Source of the DNA: Nitrospira sp.
Lineage (GTDB): Bacteria > Nitrospirota > Nitrospiria > Nitrospirales > Nitrospiraceae
Direction of reading: 5' to 3'
Assembly: GCA_030123605.1 (NCBI GenBank)
Contig: CP126123.1
Coordinates: 2,026,001 to 2,090,000 of the forward strand
Length of the DNA: 64,000 nucleotides
The notes below the pieces were generated by a model. It saw only the letters and a program-made list of their open reading frames with translations, was not told where the DNA came from and made no database searches. Positions 34,883-45,036 of the stretch are shown in pieces; the first letter of the stretch is position 1, and each line of letters opens with the position of its first letter. The position numbers were made by a program, and so were the translations under genes.

Positions 34883-35383
34883 TTAGAGCGCCCCCTCCGT
34901 CACCATTCGATCATCCGACCACCGCCGGCGAAATACCATGTACAGGCCGGCTCCGATGGCGGCATCGAACGCAGCCTGCAGCAGGACGGTCGAGCGCACT
35001 CCCATCCAAATCTCCTCAAGGCTTGCCGGACCCATGGAATAGAGGAACACGCCGCTCGACAGGCAGGAGATGATCGCCAAGCCGACGGTCAGCACGGCCG
35101 GGGTGATATGAGCCATATGGCGTCCGGCCAGACCGGCGAGAAACCCGGCCCCTCCCTTCGTCACCACGTTGACCCAGAGATCCTCGGCGGACAGCATATC
35201 TTGCGAATAGCCCAACAGCAGCCCGAGGATGAGCCCATCGAGCTCTCCTCCGAGAAACCCCACGAGACACGCCGCCACCAAACCGAGGTCGGGGCGGATG
35301 CCTAAGATATCGACGTAGTGCAACAGCGTCGTTTGGAGAGGCACCACCACGAGCGCCAGCAGGACATACAACAGAAACTTCAT
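34883..35383 (-). CDS. mreD: Rod shape-determining protein MreD
   Basis: This 166-residue inner-membrane protein has five or six hydrophobic helices, beginning LLYVLLALVVVPLQTTLLHY. It contains the family segment RPDLGLVAACLVGFLGGELD followed by GLILGLLLGYSQDMLSAEDL. It links MreC and the elongasome. Its ATG overlaps the mreC stop by four bases (ATGA), and mrdA follows. Confidence 0.92.
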   Translation of the reverse strand: MKFLLYVLLALVVVPLQTTLLHYVDILGIRPDLGLVAACLVGFLGGELDGLILGLLLGYSQDMLSAEDLWVNVVTKGGAGFLAGLAGRHMAHITPAVLTVGLAIISCLSSGVFLYSMGPASLEEIWMGVRSTVLLQAAFDAAIGAGLYMVFRRRWSDDRMVTEGAL

Positions 35384-36261
35384 GGCTTCTTTCGATCTCC
35401 GTGAATCTCCTGAAGCAGTTTCTGCGCGGCATCGGCATCCTCATAGGGCGCCGTAATGACCAACACTTCGTCCAGCTTCGACAGATCGACCTCCGGTTCG
35501 ATTTCAGCCGACTGAAACAGGTCCCCCTCGGACTTTTCGACCTGCGTCAACCGCCCGATCGCCAAACCGCGCGGAAAGGCGCCCGTCAATCCCGAGGTTA
35601 CGACGTGGTCACCCGCCTGGACCCGTGACAACAATGGAATATACTTGAGCCGCGCGCGCCCATGGCTGGTCCCTTCGACGATACCTTCGTCGCGGGTGCG
35701 CTGCACCAGGCCCGCGACCGCATTGTTCGGATCGGTGACCAGCAGAACCACCGAGGAGGTGGAATTGGCCTTCACGATTCGGCCCACGACACCGGCAGGC
35801 GTCACCACACCCATTTCAGGGCGCACCCCATCGCTTTCTCCTTTGTTGAGGATCACCCCTCGGTACCAATTCGTGGCGTCCCGTCCGATCACGTGCGCCG
35901 CCACGGTCTGAAAAGACGCTTGTTCCTTGAAATTCAACAAAGCCTCGTAACGTTGCGTCGCCGAAACGGATTCGCGCAGTTGATTGTTTTGCCCTTTGAG
36001 CAACTCGATCTCGCGGCGCAGCTGGCGGTTTTCTTCCCGAACCCCCTGAAGGGCGACGTAGCCGTCCCAGGTTTCGGAAATGCCGTGATCGAGAGAGGAG
36101 AACGCGGCGAGCGGAAGGCTGAGGATCTGTCCGAGCGGTCCCCCGACATACTGCAACAGCCTCTGGCTTTGACTAGGAAGAAGGAAGAGGGTCGCGAGCA
36201 AGAGGGCGAACAGAACGACGGCAAGACGCCTGGTGCCGTATGTTGAGCGCGAGATAGCCAT
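35380..36261 (-). CDS. mreC: Rod shape-determining protein MreC
   Basis: This periplasmic protein of about 293 residues has one N-terminal membrane anchor (AVVLFALLLATLFLLPSQ). A coiled-coil follows (about residues 68-105, GVREENRQLRREIELLKGQN), then the MreC beta-barrel pair with VIGRDATNWYRGVILNKGES and VTSGLTGAFPRGLAIGRL. It scaffolds PBP2 and RodA. The start may be ATG 36261 or GTG 36267; neither has a clear ribosome site. It lies 18 bases after mreB. Confidence 0.94.
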   Translation of the reverse strand: MAISRSTYGTRRLAVVLFALLLATLFLLPSQSQRLLQYVGGPLGQILSLPLAAFSSLDHGISETWDGYVALQGVREENRQLRREIELLKGQNNQLRESVSATQRYEALLNFKEQASFQTVAAHVIGRDATNWYRGVILNKGESDGVRPEMGVVTPAGVVGRIVKANSTSSVVLLVTDPNNAVAGLVQRTRDEGIVEGTSHGRARLKYIPLLSRVQAGDHVVTSGLTGAFPRGLAIGRLTQVEKSEGDLFQSAEIEPEVDLSKLDEVLVITAPYEDADAAQKLLQEIHGDRKKP

Positions 36262-36279
36262 CCACACTCAGGAGGGAGC

Positions 36280-37359
<1,080 letters not shown>

Positions 37360-37379
37360 TCAGCAGAGACCTGGTCGGT

Positions 37380-37838
37380 TCAATCCGGCACATCCAGCTG
37401 CCCGCTCTCGATAACTTGAGTCTTGGCGATCTCATCGCCCAACCGACGACCCTGTTCATTGCCGATCACCAAGAGGGCTTCAAGAGACAGCACCGCCCCC
37501 CACCCGATCCATCCCACATAGGGGATCTCGAACGCCAGTTGGGCCAGACCACAGGGCAAATTACGGATGATCGACTCCCTGAATCCCGCCGGGTCACGCG
37601 TGCGTGGCACGATGGTCTGCAGCCCGATCAGCCGCTTCCCGACACTTCGGCCGCCTCCGAACCCATCGGCCAGCAATATGTAGGCAAGTCCGGCAAGGAC
37701 ACCGACCGGAGGGACCACTCTACTCGCCGCAGCCACGATCAGGAGGTCGATCACCTTGGCAATGAACCGGTTCAGTACCTGGGGTTTCGGATAGACACCC
37801 AGTTCGAACGGGCCTGGCCCGGCTTCCTCCTCCGTCAA
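37380..37838 (-). CDS. RDD-family membrane protein
   Basis: This protein of about 152 residues has an RDD-like domain with three hydrophobic segments. PQVLNRFIAKVIDLLIVAAA has the Arg..Asp pair that names the family, and VGKRLIGLQTIVPRT has the third conserved basic residue. The start is uncertain. TTG 37838 has GGGGAG seven bases upstream, while the frame stays open to a TTG at 37895. Function of the family is poorly known (some act in ion homeostasis). It lies just upstream of mreB on the same strand. Confidence 0.75.
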   Translation of the reverse strand: MTEEEAGPGPFELGVYPKPQVLNRFIAKVIDLLIVAAASRVVPPVGVLAGLAYILLADGFGGGRSVGKRLIGLQTIVPRTRDPAGFRESIIRNLPCGLAQLAFEIPYVGWIGWGAVLSLEALLVIGNEQGRRLGDEIAKTQVIESGQLDVPD

Positions 37839-38000
37839 TGGAGATCTCCCCAATTCATCGACACTATAACAAATCTCTCCGACCTGCACAAACAAAGTCG
37901 CAATCTTCCCTCACGTCTTGCGAGGCACGTCTTCCGCTTGCCTTTGTCGTCGTCGCCTGAGTAGAATTCGGAGAATCCGTTCAGAGAAGAGGCGAAGCAG

Positions 38001-38699
38001 ATGATCAAACTGTTACGCGAAGCCGCGCACGACTATCCCTGGTTCCTTAAGACCATCATGGGCCTACTCGCCCTCGCCTTCGTCATCACCATGGGGTGGT
38101 GGGGATTCGGCGAGCAAACCGGCAACGTCGTCGCGTCCGTCGGCGACCAGACGATCCCGCTGGATGAGTTTCGCCGCGCCTATGAGAATACGTATCGCTT
38201 CTACAAGGATAAGGGGCAAAACGACATCAAGGATGAATTCCTCAAGCAGTTCGTGCTGGAGCAACTCATCGACAACCGCATGTGGCTGCACGCCGCGAAG
38301 GAAATGGGGCTTACCGTCTCCGACGAGGATTTACGGAAGGCGATCATGCAGCGAACGGAGTTTCAGCGGAACGGCAGTTTCGACCCCGAAGCCTATCGGC
38401 GGCTGCTCGCGGCGAATCGTTTGACGCCCGCGTCCTTCGAAGCCATGGAAACCAAGGATATTCTCACCAACAAAGCGCGATTGGTCATCATGGATGCGGT
38501 CGCCCTCACACCGTCCGAATATTCGGAGGCACAGGCCCTCGTCACACGCGAGGGCGAAAAGGATCCCGCCAAGGCTGAAGCCGCGAAGGAACGGATTTTT
38601 CAGAGCTTCCTGTTTCAGAAGCAGCAACGGGCCCTTATGGCCTATAGTGAATCGATGAAGAGCAAGATCCCCATCAAGGTTCACAAGGAGCTCATGTAG
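38001..38699 (+). CDS. SurA/PpiD N-terminal-like membrane chaperone without PPIase domain
   Basis: This 232-residue protein has one N-terminal membrane helix (about residues 17-36, TIMGLLALAFVITMGWW). A SurA_N-type helical domain follows: VASVGDQTIPLDEFRRAYEN, FVLEQLIDNRMWLHAAKEMG and FDPEAYRRLLAANRLTPASF. This is the layout of the first third of PpiD, but the parvulin domain and the C-terminal lobe are absent. It is probably a periplasm-facing chaperone anchored in the inner membrane. The stop overlaps the convergent queA by eight bases. Confidence 0.82.
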   Translation: MIKLLREAAHDYPWFLKTIMGLLALAFVITMGWWGFGEQTGNVVASVGDQTIPLDEFRRAYENTYRFYKDKGQNDIKDEFLKQFVLEQLIDNRMWLHAAKEMGLTVSDEDLRKAIMQRTEFQRNGSFDPEAYRRLLAANRLTPASFEAMETKDILTNKARLVIMDAVALTPSEYSEAQALVTREGEKDPAKAEAAKERIFQSFLFQKQQRALMAYSESMKSKIPIKVHKELM

Positions 38700-39732
38700 C
38701 TTCCGCCCAGCCCGTCTCGATCAGCATCGCATCGCCGTAACTATAGAACCGATACCGTTCCGCCACCGCCTCCTCGTAAGCTGATCGAAGCGGTGCCACG
38801 CCCACAAAGGCCGAGACCAGCATCAGCAATGTGGTTCGCGGCAGGTGAAAATTGGTCATCAGCGCATCGATGACCTGGAAACGAAACCCCGGCGTGATGA
38901 AGATCTCGGCAGCCCCTTGAAACGGCTGAATGCCAGCCCCCTCTCGCGCAGCGGTCTCCAGCGCCCGCACCACGGTCGTGCCGATCGCCACCACACGATT
39001 TCCACGTTCCTTCGCCCGACGAATCTGCTCCACCGCGTGAAGCGACACCTCCACTCGTTCAGCCGACATCCGATGATCTTCGACCTGTTCGCTCTTCACG
39101 CTTCGAAATGTACCGGGACCGACATGCAAGGTCACCCGGGCCAACTCAATTCCCTTCTCGGTCAAGCCCCTGACCAACTCGCCTGTAAAATGCAGCCCGG
39201 CGGTGGGCGCGGCGATCGCCCCTTCGTGCTGCGCGAACATGGTCTGGTACCACTGTCGATCATCCTGCGTCGGAAGGCGTTTGATGTAGGGAGGAAGCGG
39301 CATCGTACCGGCCGCCTGCATGAGATCATAGACGCTCGCGACGCCCGTGACCTTCAATGTGGTTCGTGCCTGGCTGCGTTCCACGATCTCTCCGCACCCT
39401 CCATCGGGAAACGCGATCATGGCCCCTGGTCGAAACCGTCCCTTGATGAGCACTTCCCACAAACCCTGCCCGAGATCCTGAACAAACAATAGATCGATCT
39501 GTTTTCCCGTCGAACGAACCTGCGCCGACACCCGTGCCTGCATGACTTTCGTATCATTGACCACCACCAAGTCGCCCCGTCGCAGAAGGACGGGAAGATC
39601 GGCGACCTGCCGATGCGTTCGCGTCCCGTTCACGCGATCAACCACCAGCAACCGCGCGTGATGACGGGGAATCACCGGTTGATCGGCCACCAGGGTCGGA
39701 TCGAAGGGGAAATCGAATTCGCTGAGCAGCAT
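38692..39732 (-). CDS. queA: tRNA preQ1(34) SAM ribosyltransferase-isomerase
   Basis: This 346-residue cytoplasmic enzyme transfers and isomerises the ribosyl group of SAM onto 7-aminomethyl-7-deazaguanine in tRNA anticodons, giving epoxyqueuosine. The family segments are LLVVDRVNGTRTHRQVADLP, GDLVVVNDTKVMQARV, AAPTAGLHFTGELVRGL, LHVGPGTFRSVKSEQVEDH and NFHLPRTTLLMLVSAFVG. Its ATG overlaps the spoIID-type gene stop (TGATG). It ends the long minus-strand operon that starts at ilvB. Confidence 0.96.
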   Translation of the reverse strand: MLLSEFDFPFDPTLVADQPVIPRHHARLLVVDRVNGTRTHRQVADLPVLLRRGDLVVVNDTKVMQARVSAQVRSTGKQIDLLFVQDLGQGLWEVLIKGRFRPGAMIAFPDGGCGEIVERSQARTTLKVTGVASVYDLMQAAGTMPLPPYIKRLPTQDDRQWYQTMFAQHEGAIAAPTAGLHFTGELVRGLTEKGIELARVTLHVGPGTFRSVKSEQVEDHRMSAERVEVSLHAVEQIRRAKERGNRVVAIGTTVVRALETAAREGAGIQPFQGAAEIFITPGFRFQVIDALMTNFHLPRTTLLMLVSAFVGVAPLRSAYEEAVAERYRFYSYGDAMLIETGWAEAT

Positions 39733-40991
39733 CAGGGGGTCGGCGGGATCGGCGTCATCAACCGCGACAGGGTCGCGTCATGCAGCTCGGTTCCCGGATA
39801 ATAGTATTGCAAAATGCTGCGGTACGAATAACCGAGTTCGGCCAGTTCTTTCGCACCCCATTGGCAAAGCCCCACGGCATGGCCGGCTCCATAGCCGGCA
39901 AACAACACCTCGGCGCCGATCGATTCGACCTCGAACTGGGTGCTTGGAATGACGGTATAGCCCACCGCCTTGCGCAGGTCTTCACCTCTCAGCACCGTCT
40001 CGCCGCCCGAGTGCAAGATCCGCAGGCGCGCTACCCGTCCGGCGCGGCTATAGGCAATCGGCGTGATGGTGGCGATCGTCCCGACAGAAAATCCCTGGCG
40101 TCGCAAATTCTGCTCCAGTTGATCGATCTTGACACTGGCCTTCCATTGATAGTACGGCGATTCGAGATCAAACGGACATTCGACCCCCTTGAGATAGGGC
40201 AGGTCTTTGTTCGCCCACACATTGACGGCATCCTCGGTCGGGCCGGCCGCGGTGGAGGAAAAGGCGGCATAAATGGGCGCCTGTTGGTGCGTGACGACGA
40301 TCCCCCTGGTCGATTCCACGGCCTCTTCCACTCGATGGTCGACACCGGAGCGGCCACGATAAACTTGGTCTTGAGTGGTGGCCACTACATCATAGTCCCG
40401 CGCGGCACTGAGCATCTTGTTATAGAGCGCATAGGTTCGCGCCGCCACCGCCTGCACCTTCAACATTTCCGGATGCCAGGCGGAACTGACCTCCGAAGGC
40501 ACCACACCCTTCACATACTCCTCCAAATCAACCTGGTTCACGACGAAGAGCGTGCGCCCCTTCCGCACGATCAACAGAGTCCCGCTGACCGGTAACTCAA
40601 CGTCCCTGGCGGTCCCGGTGGCACTCTGCCCGGCCGATCCAAGCCGGCTCCCCGCAACGGTCCCGCCGTCTTTTCCTATCACCAGCGAAAGCGTATTCCG
40701 GAGCGGCCGAATGACCACCTGCCCGCCCACCATCCGCCGGCCGTTGACATGCAACCCGTCTCCCCGTGATGCGATATGGATCGGGGAACGCAGTAGTTTC
40801 ATTTCACCCACCTCAGTCGTCAGATCCAGGTCTCCGTCCGAACGCACCTCTACGAACGGAGCCTCTTGGACCAACAATACGCGAATGGATTCGGCAAAGG
40901 CGGGATAAGGATGGACAACGAACGACAGCAACGCGCCCCCCACAGCGGCCAGACTGTACAGGATGCGTCGAGTCAGCGGCGAAAGAGCCAT
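39732..40991 (-). CDS. SpoIID/LytB domain exported protein
   Basis: This 419-residue protein has an N-terminal signal (about residues 8-32, ending AFA). The SpoIID/LytB domain contains VDLEEYVKGVVPSEVSSAWH, LKVQAVAARTYALYNKML and YAAFSSTAAGPTEDAVNVWA. A typical C-terminal end reads GYGAGHAVGLCQWGAKELAE with YRSILQYYYPGTEL. The conserved Glu in PSEV and the C-terminal GHGVGMSQWGA-like motif are those of peptidoglycan lytic transglycosylases of this family. In non-sporulating bacteria it probably remodels peptidoglycan. It lies between a DUF2905 membrane protein and queA. Confidence 0.9.
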   Translation of the reverse strand: MALSPLTRRILYSLAAVGGALLSFVVHPYPAFAESIRVLLVQEAPFVEVRSDGDLDLTTEVGEMKLLRSPIHIASRGDGLHVNGRRMVGGQVVIRPLRNTLSLVIGKDGGTVAGSRLGSAGQSATGTARDVELPVSGTLLIVRKGRTLFVVNQVDLEEYVKGVVPSEVSSAWHPEMLKVQAVAARTYALYNKMLSAARDYDVVATTQDQVYRGRSGVDHRVEEAVESTRGIVVTHQQAPIYAAFSSTAAGPTEDAVNVWANKDLPYLKGVECPFDLESPYYQWKASVKIDQLEQNLRRQGFSVGTIATITPIAYSRAGRVARLRILHSGGETVLRGEDLRKAVGYTVIPSTQFEVESIGAEVLFAGYGAGHAVGLCQWGAKELAELGYSYRSILQYYYPGTELHDATLSRLMTPIPPTP

Positions 40992-41224
40992 GAGAGGACG
41001 TAGAGGGCCACGCTCAACAGAATGCTGAGAACCAGACTGGTCGCGATCGGGATATAGACACTGAACTGCTCACGCTTGAACGAGAGGTCCCCCGGCAGCT
41101 TCCCCATCCACCCGAACAGGGAACCGAAACCGGGCCATTTTTCTGCCAGGATCAGCAGGACTCCCACGGCGGCAAGGGCCACTCCCACGACAATCAACCA
41201 ACGGCCGATCCCGCTCCCTGCCAT
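40973..41224 (-). CDS. DUF2905-type small membrane protein
   Basis: This 83-residue protein has two hydrophobic helices (about residues 8-26 and 57-79) linked by GWMGKLPGDLSFKREQFSVY. The LPGD...FYxP pattern is characteristic of DUF2905. Function unknown. Its end overlaps the SpoIID-domain gene by 19 bases and it starts three bases after asd, so it is tightly packed in the operon. Confidence 0.85.
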   Translation of the reverse strand: MAGSGIGRWLIVVGVALAAVGVLLILAEKWPGFGSLFGWMGKLPGDLSFKREQFSVYIPIATSLVLSILLSVALYVLSWLFRR

Positions 41225-41227
41225 CGC

Positions 41228-42247
41228 TCATTGTATCAGACATTCGGCGATTTGAACGGCATTGAGGGCGGCGCCCTTCCGGAGGTTGTCGCTCACGACC
41301 CAAAGGTTCAAGCCGTTCGTGATCGACTCATCTTCGCGGACCCGCCCGATATAGACTTCATCCTTGCCGGATACGTCGAACGGCATCGGGTACAGTTTCT
41401 TCAGGGGGTCGTCATAGACGATCACGCCCGGCATTTCCGCAAGAGCCGCCCGCGCCTCATTCGCCTTCAACGGCCGTTCGAGTTCGACGTTGATGGCCTC
41501 GGAGTGGCAGCGCAAGACCGGCACTCGCACCGTCGTCGCCGTAACCCGCAGCGAAGGCATCTCGAGAATTTTTCTAGTCTCGCGGACGATCTTGACCTCT
41601 TCCGAACAGTCGCCGCCTTCGCCGAACGATCCGACCTGCGGCAAGAGGTTGAAGGCGATTTGATAGGGATAGACCTGTACCTTCACGTCTTGAAAGGAAA
41701 TCAAGGCCTTCGTCTGATCCACCAATTCATCCATGGCCGCAGCCCCGGTCCCGGACACCGATTGAAAGGTCGTCACGACGACCCGCTTGATTCCGGCGGC
41801 ATCGCGAAGCGGTTTGAGCGCCATGACAAGCGGAGTAGTCGTACAGTTGGGAATCGCCACGATCCCGCGCGTCATGGCCCGCAGAGCAGCAGCGTTGACC
41901 TCCGGCACCACCAACGGCACGTCAGGGTCCATTCGAAAAACCGCGCTGTCGTCGATCACGACGACACCCGCAGCTCCCAATCGCACTCCGTAGTCTCGAC
42001 TGATGGCATCCGTGGCGGACACAAAGGCGATGTCCACACCCGCGAAGGAGGAGGCTTCCGTGAGTTCCTCAACCTTATAGTCCTTCTCCTGACAAGACAA
42101 CACTTCGCCGGCCGACCGCTTCGATGAGAAGAGGCGCAGCTGCTCGATCGGAAATTTTCGCTCTTCCAGAATCTCAAGACTTTCCTTCCCGACGGCCCCG
42201 GTCGCGCCGAGTATCGCGACCGTATAAGCTTGTTTCTTCTTCAGCAT
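41228..42247 (-). CDS. asd: Aspartate-semialdehyde dehydrogenase
   Basis: This 339-residue NADPH-dependent enzyme converts aspartyl phosphate to aspartate semialdehyde for lysine, diaminopimelate, threonine and methionine synthesis. The nucleotide motif VAILGATGAVGKESLEILEE starts the protein. The catalytic Cys is in AIPNCTTTPLVM near residue 134, and the general-base His is in VLRCHSEAINVE. Full length. It lies ten bases downstream of the NHL-repeat gene in the operon. Confidence 0.96.
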   Translation of the reverse strand: MLKKKQAYTVAILGATGAVGKESLEILEERKFPIEQLRLFSSKRSAGEVLSCQEKDYKVEELTEASSFAGVDIAFVSATDAISRDYGVRLGAAGVVVIDDSAVFRMDPDVPLVVPEVNAAALRAMTRGIVAIPNCTTTPLVMALKPLRDAAGIKRVVVTTFQSVSGTGAAAMDELVDQTKALISFQDVKVQVYPYQIAFNLLPQVGSFGEGGDCSEEVKIVRETRKILEMPSLRVTATTVRVPVLRCHSEAINVELERPLKANEARAALAEMPGVIVYDDPLKKLYPMPFDVSGKDEVYIGRVREDESITNGLNLWVVSDNLRKGAALNAVQIAECLIQ

Positions 42248-42257
42248 GATGCTGTCC

Positions 42258-43469
42258 TTACGCGGTGAGGGTCAGAACCCTGATGCGGTGGTTGAACGTA
42301 TCCGCAATATAGACGGTCCCGCTCGCATCGACCGCCACTCCGAATGGATAACTGAGACTTCCCGCCAGGGCATCGCCGCCGTCGCCGCCGAACTGCGCGA
42401 CGCCTGTCCCGGAAAGGCGTGTAATGGTCTTCGATGTCCTCTCCCAGACCCGGATCAAGTGACTGTCCGAATCCGTGATGAACAGATTCCCCTTCGGACC
42501 GACGGCGATTCCTGTAGGCCTGGAAAGACTCTGTGAGTGAGGCTCATCCGGTCCCTGGTAACGGTACGTACCGCCGTCGCCCACTGCCGTCTCGATCCGC
42601 CCTGTTGCCGGATCGACCGCCCGTATCCGGCTGCTGAACGTATCGGCCACATACAACAGGCCGTCTTTTCCTAGAGCTACGCCGCTGGGTCCCGCCAGAC
42701 TGGCTTGATCGGCGGAAATCTGATCCCCGTTGTAGGAAGCCTGGCCGTCTCCGGCCACCGTTGTGATCACCCCGGTGGCCAATTGCACCCTGCGCACGCG
42801 ATTGTTGCTCTGGTCGGCGATATAGAGCGCATCGTCGTTGACGGCCACGCCGGTCGGCTCATTGAGTGCGGCGAGGACCGCGGGACCGCCGTCTCCGGAA
42901 AACCTCGCCTGTCCGGTCCCGGCCAGGGTCGTGATCACACCCGACGCACCATCGACCTTCCTCACGCGATGATGCATCGTATCGGCGATGTACAAATTCC
43001 CCGACCGATCGACCGCCACGGCGCTGGGAAAGTTCAGTTTGGCCTGGCAGGCATAGCCGCCGTCTCCCAACTCACGCTCGACGGCGAGTCGTTCTCCGGT
43101 GACGTAGCGCACGGTCCCGCTGAGATCGGTGACCTGCTTGTAGACATTGGCCTTATCCGCGGATGCGTCGGCAAAGAGATCCTCTTCTCCGTCAGTCGGC
43201 AGGTGCGCCGCTGCTTGCACCGGAGCCGATCCGGTTGCACCGCCAGGACAGATCCCGGCCACAGTCGTGATGACCCCCGTCGCCCGGTCGACGCGGCGCA
43301 CGACGTGATTTTCAGAATCCGCAATGTAGAGGTTCCCCTCTCGATCGAGGCAGAGGCCTTTCGGTTCACACAACGAAGCCGCTTGAGCAGGTCCGCCGTC
43401 TCCGGCATACCTCGGCTCGCCGTTGCCTGCCACGGTCTCAATGATCCCGGTTTTCGCCGCGCTGGTCAT
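42258..43469 (-). CDS. NHL-repeat beta-propeller protein
   Basis: This 403-residue protein is made of about seven NHL repeats. The recurring motif is a short strand such as GNLYIADSENHVVRRVD, followed by GVITTVAG and G..GDGGPA.xA.LxxPxGVAV. I count units near residues 20, 120, 175, 230, 285 and 350. An insert of about 60 residues (about 85-145) separates the first unit from the others. No signal peptide or catalytic domain is visible, so it seems to be a cytoplasmic binding scaffold. It sits between leuB and asd with gaps of six and ten bases, an unusual place for such a protein. Confidence 0.85.
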   Translation of the reverse strand: MTSAAKTGIIETVAGNGEPRYAGDGGPAQAASLCEPKGLCLDREGNLYIADSENHVVRRVDRATGVITTVAGICPGGATGSAPVQAAAHLPTDGEEDLFADASADKANVYKQVTDLSGTVRYVTGERLAVERELGDGGYACQAKLNFPSAVAVDRSGNLYIADTMHHRVRKVDGASGVITTLAGTGQARFSGDGGPAVLAALNEPTGVAVNDDALYIADQSNNRVRRVQLATGVITTVAGDGQASYNGDQISADQASLAGPSGVALGKDGLLYVADTFSSRIRAVDPATGRIETAVGDGGTYRYQGPDEPHSQSLSRPTGIAVGPKGNLFITDSDSHLIRVWERTSKTITRLSGTGVAQFGGDGGDALAGSLSYPFGVAVDASGTVYIADTFNHRIRVLTLTA

Positions 43470-43475
43470 CGTAGC

Positions 43476-44552
43476 TCACGAGGCGAGATTGCGCACAATG
43501 ACATCGCCCATCTCGGTGGTGCCGACCGACTTCATGCCCTCGGCATGAATGTCCTTGGTGCGGAACCCCTGATCGAGGGTCTTGACGATCGCCTGTTCGA
43601 TGGCCTCCGCCTCCTTCTCAAGCCTGAAGGCGTAGGACAACATCATCGCCGCTGAGGCAATGGTCGCGATCGGATTGGCGATGTTTTTCCCCGCGATGTC
43701 CGGGGCGCTGCCGTGGATCGGCTCGAAGAGGCTCACCTTGGCCCCGACACTGGCAGAGGGCAACATGCCGATCGAACCGGTCAGCATCGCCGCCTCATCG
43801 CTGAGGATATCGCCGAAAATGTTATTGCAGAGCAACACGTCGAATTGCCGGGGATTTCGCACCAACTGCATCGCACAGTTATCGACGTAGATATGGCTCA
43901 ACGCCACATCGGCATAGTCCTTCTGAACGTCCGTCACCACCCGCCGCCACAATTCCGAAGACTCCAGCACGTTGGCCTTGTCCACCGAGGTGACCTTCTT
44001 GCGACGTTTGCGGGCCATCTCGAACGCCACCACGGCGATGCGTCGAATTTCGTCGGTCGTATAGACTTCCGTGTTGAACCCGCGCTCTCCGCCGCCGGGC
44101 AACGGTTCGATGCCCTTCGGCTTGCCGAAATAAATGCCGCCGGTCAGCTCGCGGATGACCAGCAGGTCGATCCCCTCGATGACCTCCCTCCGTAACGTGG
44201 AGGCATCGGCAAGAACCGGGTACAGTTTGGCCGGACGCAAATTGGCATAGAGCCCGAGTTGTTCCCGCAAGCCGAGCAACGCCCGTTCTGGACGAAGGCT
44301 GTACTCCAGCCCTTCCCATTTCGGACCACCGACCGCCCCGAGCAACACCGCGTCGCTTTGTTTCGCAATCGACAGGGTTTCCTGCGGCAACGGCACCCCG
44401 ACTTTATCGATGGCATGGCCGCCGACATCACCGGAGACAAATTCAAAATGATGGCCGTACCGCTCGGCCACGGACCTCAAGACCTTGATCGCTTCCGGGA
44501 CGATTTCACGGCCGACTCCGTCGCCGGCCAAGACTGCAATTCTTCCTTTCAC
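43476..44552 (-). CDS. leuB: 3-isopropylmalate dehydrogenase
   Basis: This 358-residue NAD-dependent enzyme oxidises and decarboxylates 3-isopropylmalate in leucine synthesis. The start [20 protein letters not shown], the substrate-binding [32 protein letters not shown], the metal site [20 protein letters not shown] and [20 protein letters not shown] are all present. The start is GTG 44552, nine bases after GGAG. It is downstream of leuA with a small cupin gene between. leuC and leuD are not in the window. Confidence 0.97.
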   Translation of the reverse strand: MKGRIAVLAGDGVGREIVPEAIKVLRSVAERYGHHFEFVSGDVGGHAIDKVGVPLPQETLSIAKQSDAVLLGAVGGPKWEGLEYSLRPERALLGLREQLGLYANLRPAKLYPVLADASTLRREVIEGIDLLVIRELTGGIYFGKPKGIEPLPGGGERGFNTEVYTTDEIRRIAVVAFEMARKRRKKVTSVDKANVLESSELWRRVVTDVQKDYADVALSHIYVDNCAMQLVRNPRQFDVLLCNNIFGDILSDEAAMLTGSIGMLPSASVGAKVSLFEPIHGSAPDIAGKNIANPIATIASAAMMLSYAFRLEKEAEAIEQAIVKTLDQGFRTKDIHAEGMKSVGTTEMGDVIVRNLAS

Positions 44553-44570
44553 CTGTGCGTCTCCTCTCGA

Positions 44571-44936
44571 CTATTCGACGACCGCTTCGCATTCCGGCGT
44601 CCAGGCGGGATCGACCAGGCAGAGAAACTCAATCGGGTCCTGCCCGTTGTTCAACAGCGACTGCTTGACCCCCGGCGGCACATAAATTACCGAACCGGCC
44701 TCCACCCTCAAGGATTCTTCTTCGACCAGCATCACGCCGCGACCGGCAATGAAGTAATAGACCTCCGATGACTGCAATCGATGCCAGAGAGACTGCCTGC
44801 CTGGGTCCAGAAATCCGTGTGCAAGGCTGTATCCCAATTTGAGGGGCGCCTTTCCTGGATGGAGCAGTTCCCGCAGCCTGGTATGGTCTCCCGCTAAAAA
44901 TTCAGGACAACGCCGAAGATGCGTACTCCACATCAT
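44571..44936 (-). CDS. Single-domain cupin protein
   Basis: This 121-residue soluble protein has a cupin barrel. YSLAHGFLDPGRQSLWHRLQ and SSEVYYFIAGRGVMLVEEES are the first motif, with a His and a Glu as metal ligands. VEAGSVIYVPPGVKQSLLN is the second motif. Small cupins are isomerases, dioxygenases or ligand sensors, and the substrate cannot be assigned. It lies between leuA and leuB in the same direction, 18 bases before leuB. Confidence 0.82.
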   Translation of the reverse strand: MMWSTHLRRCPEFLAGDHTRLRELLHPGKAPLKLGYSLAHGFLDPGRQSLWHRLQSSEVYYFIAGRGVMLVEEESLRVEAGSVIYVPPGVKQSLLNNGQDPIEFLCLVDPAWTPECEAVVE

Positions 44937-45036
44937 GCGTCAATGCTCGCGATGGCGACCAAGAGACCCCCCTTTGAACGCCAGACCTCCGCCCAGGCGC
45001 CGGCCGAGACCGAGAAATCTACCGTGCAGCTGCAGA

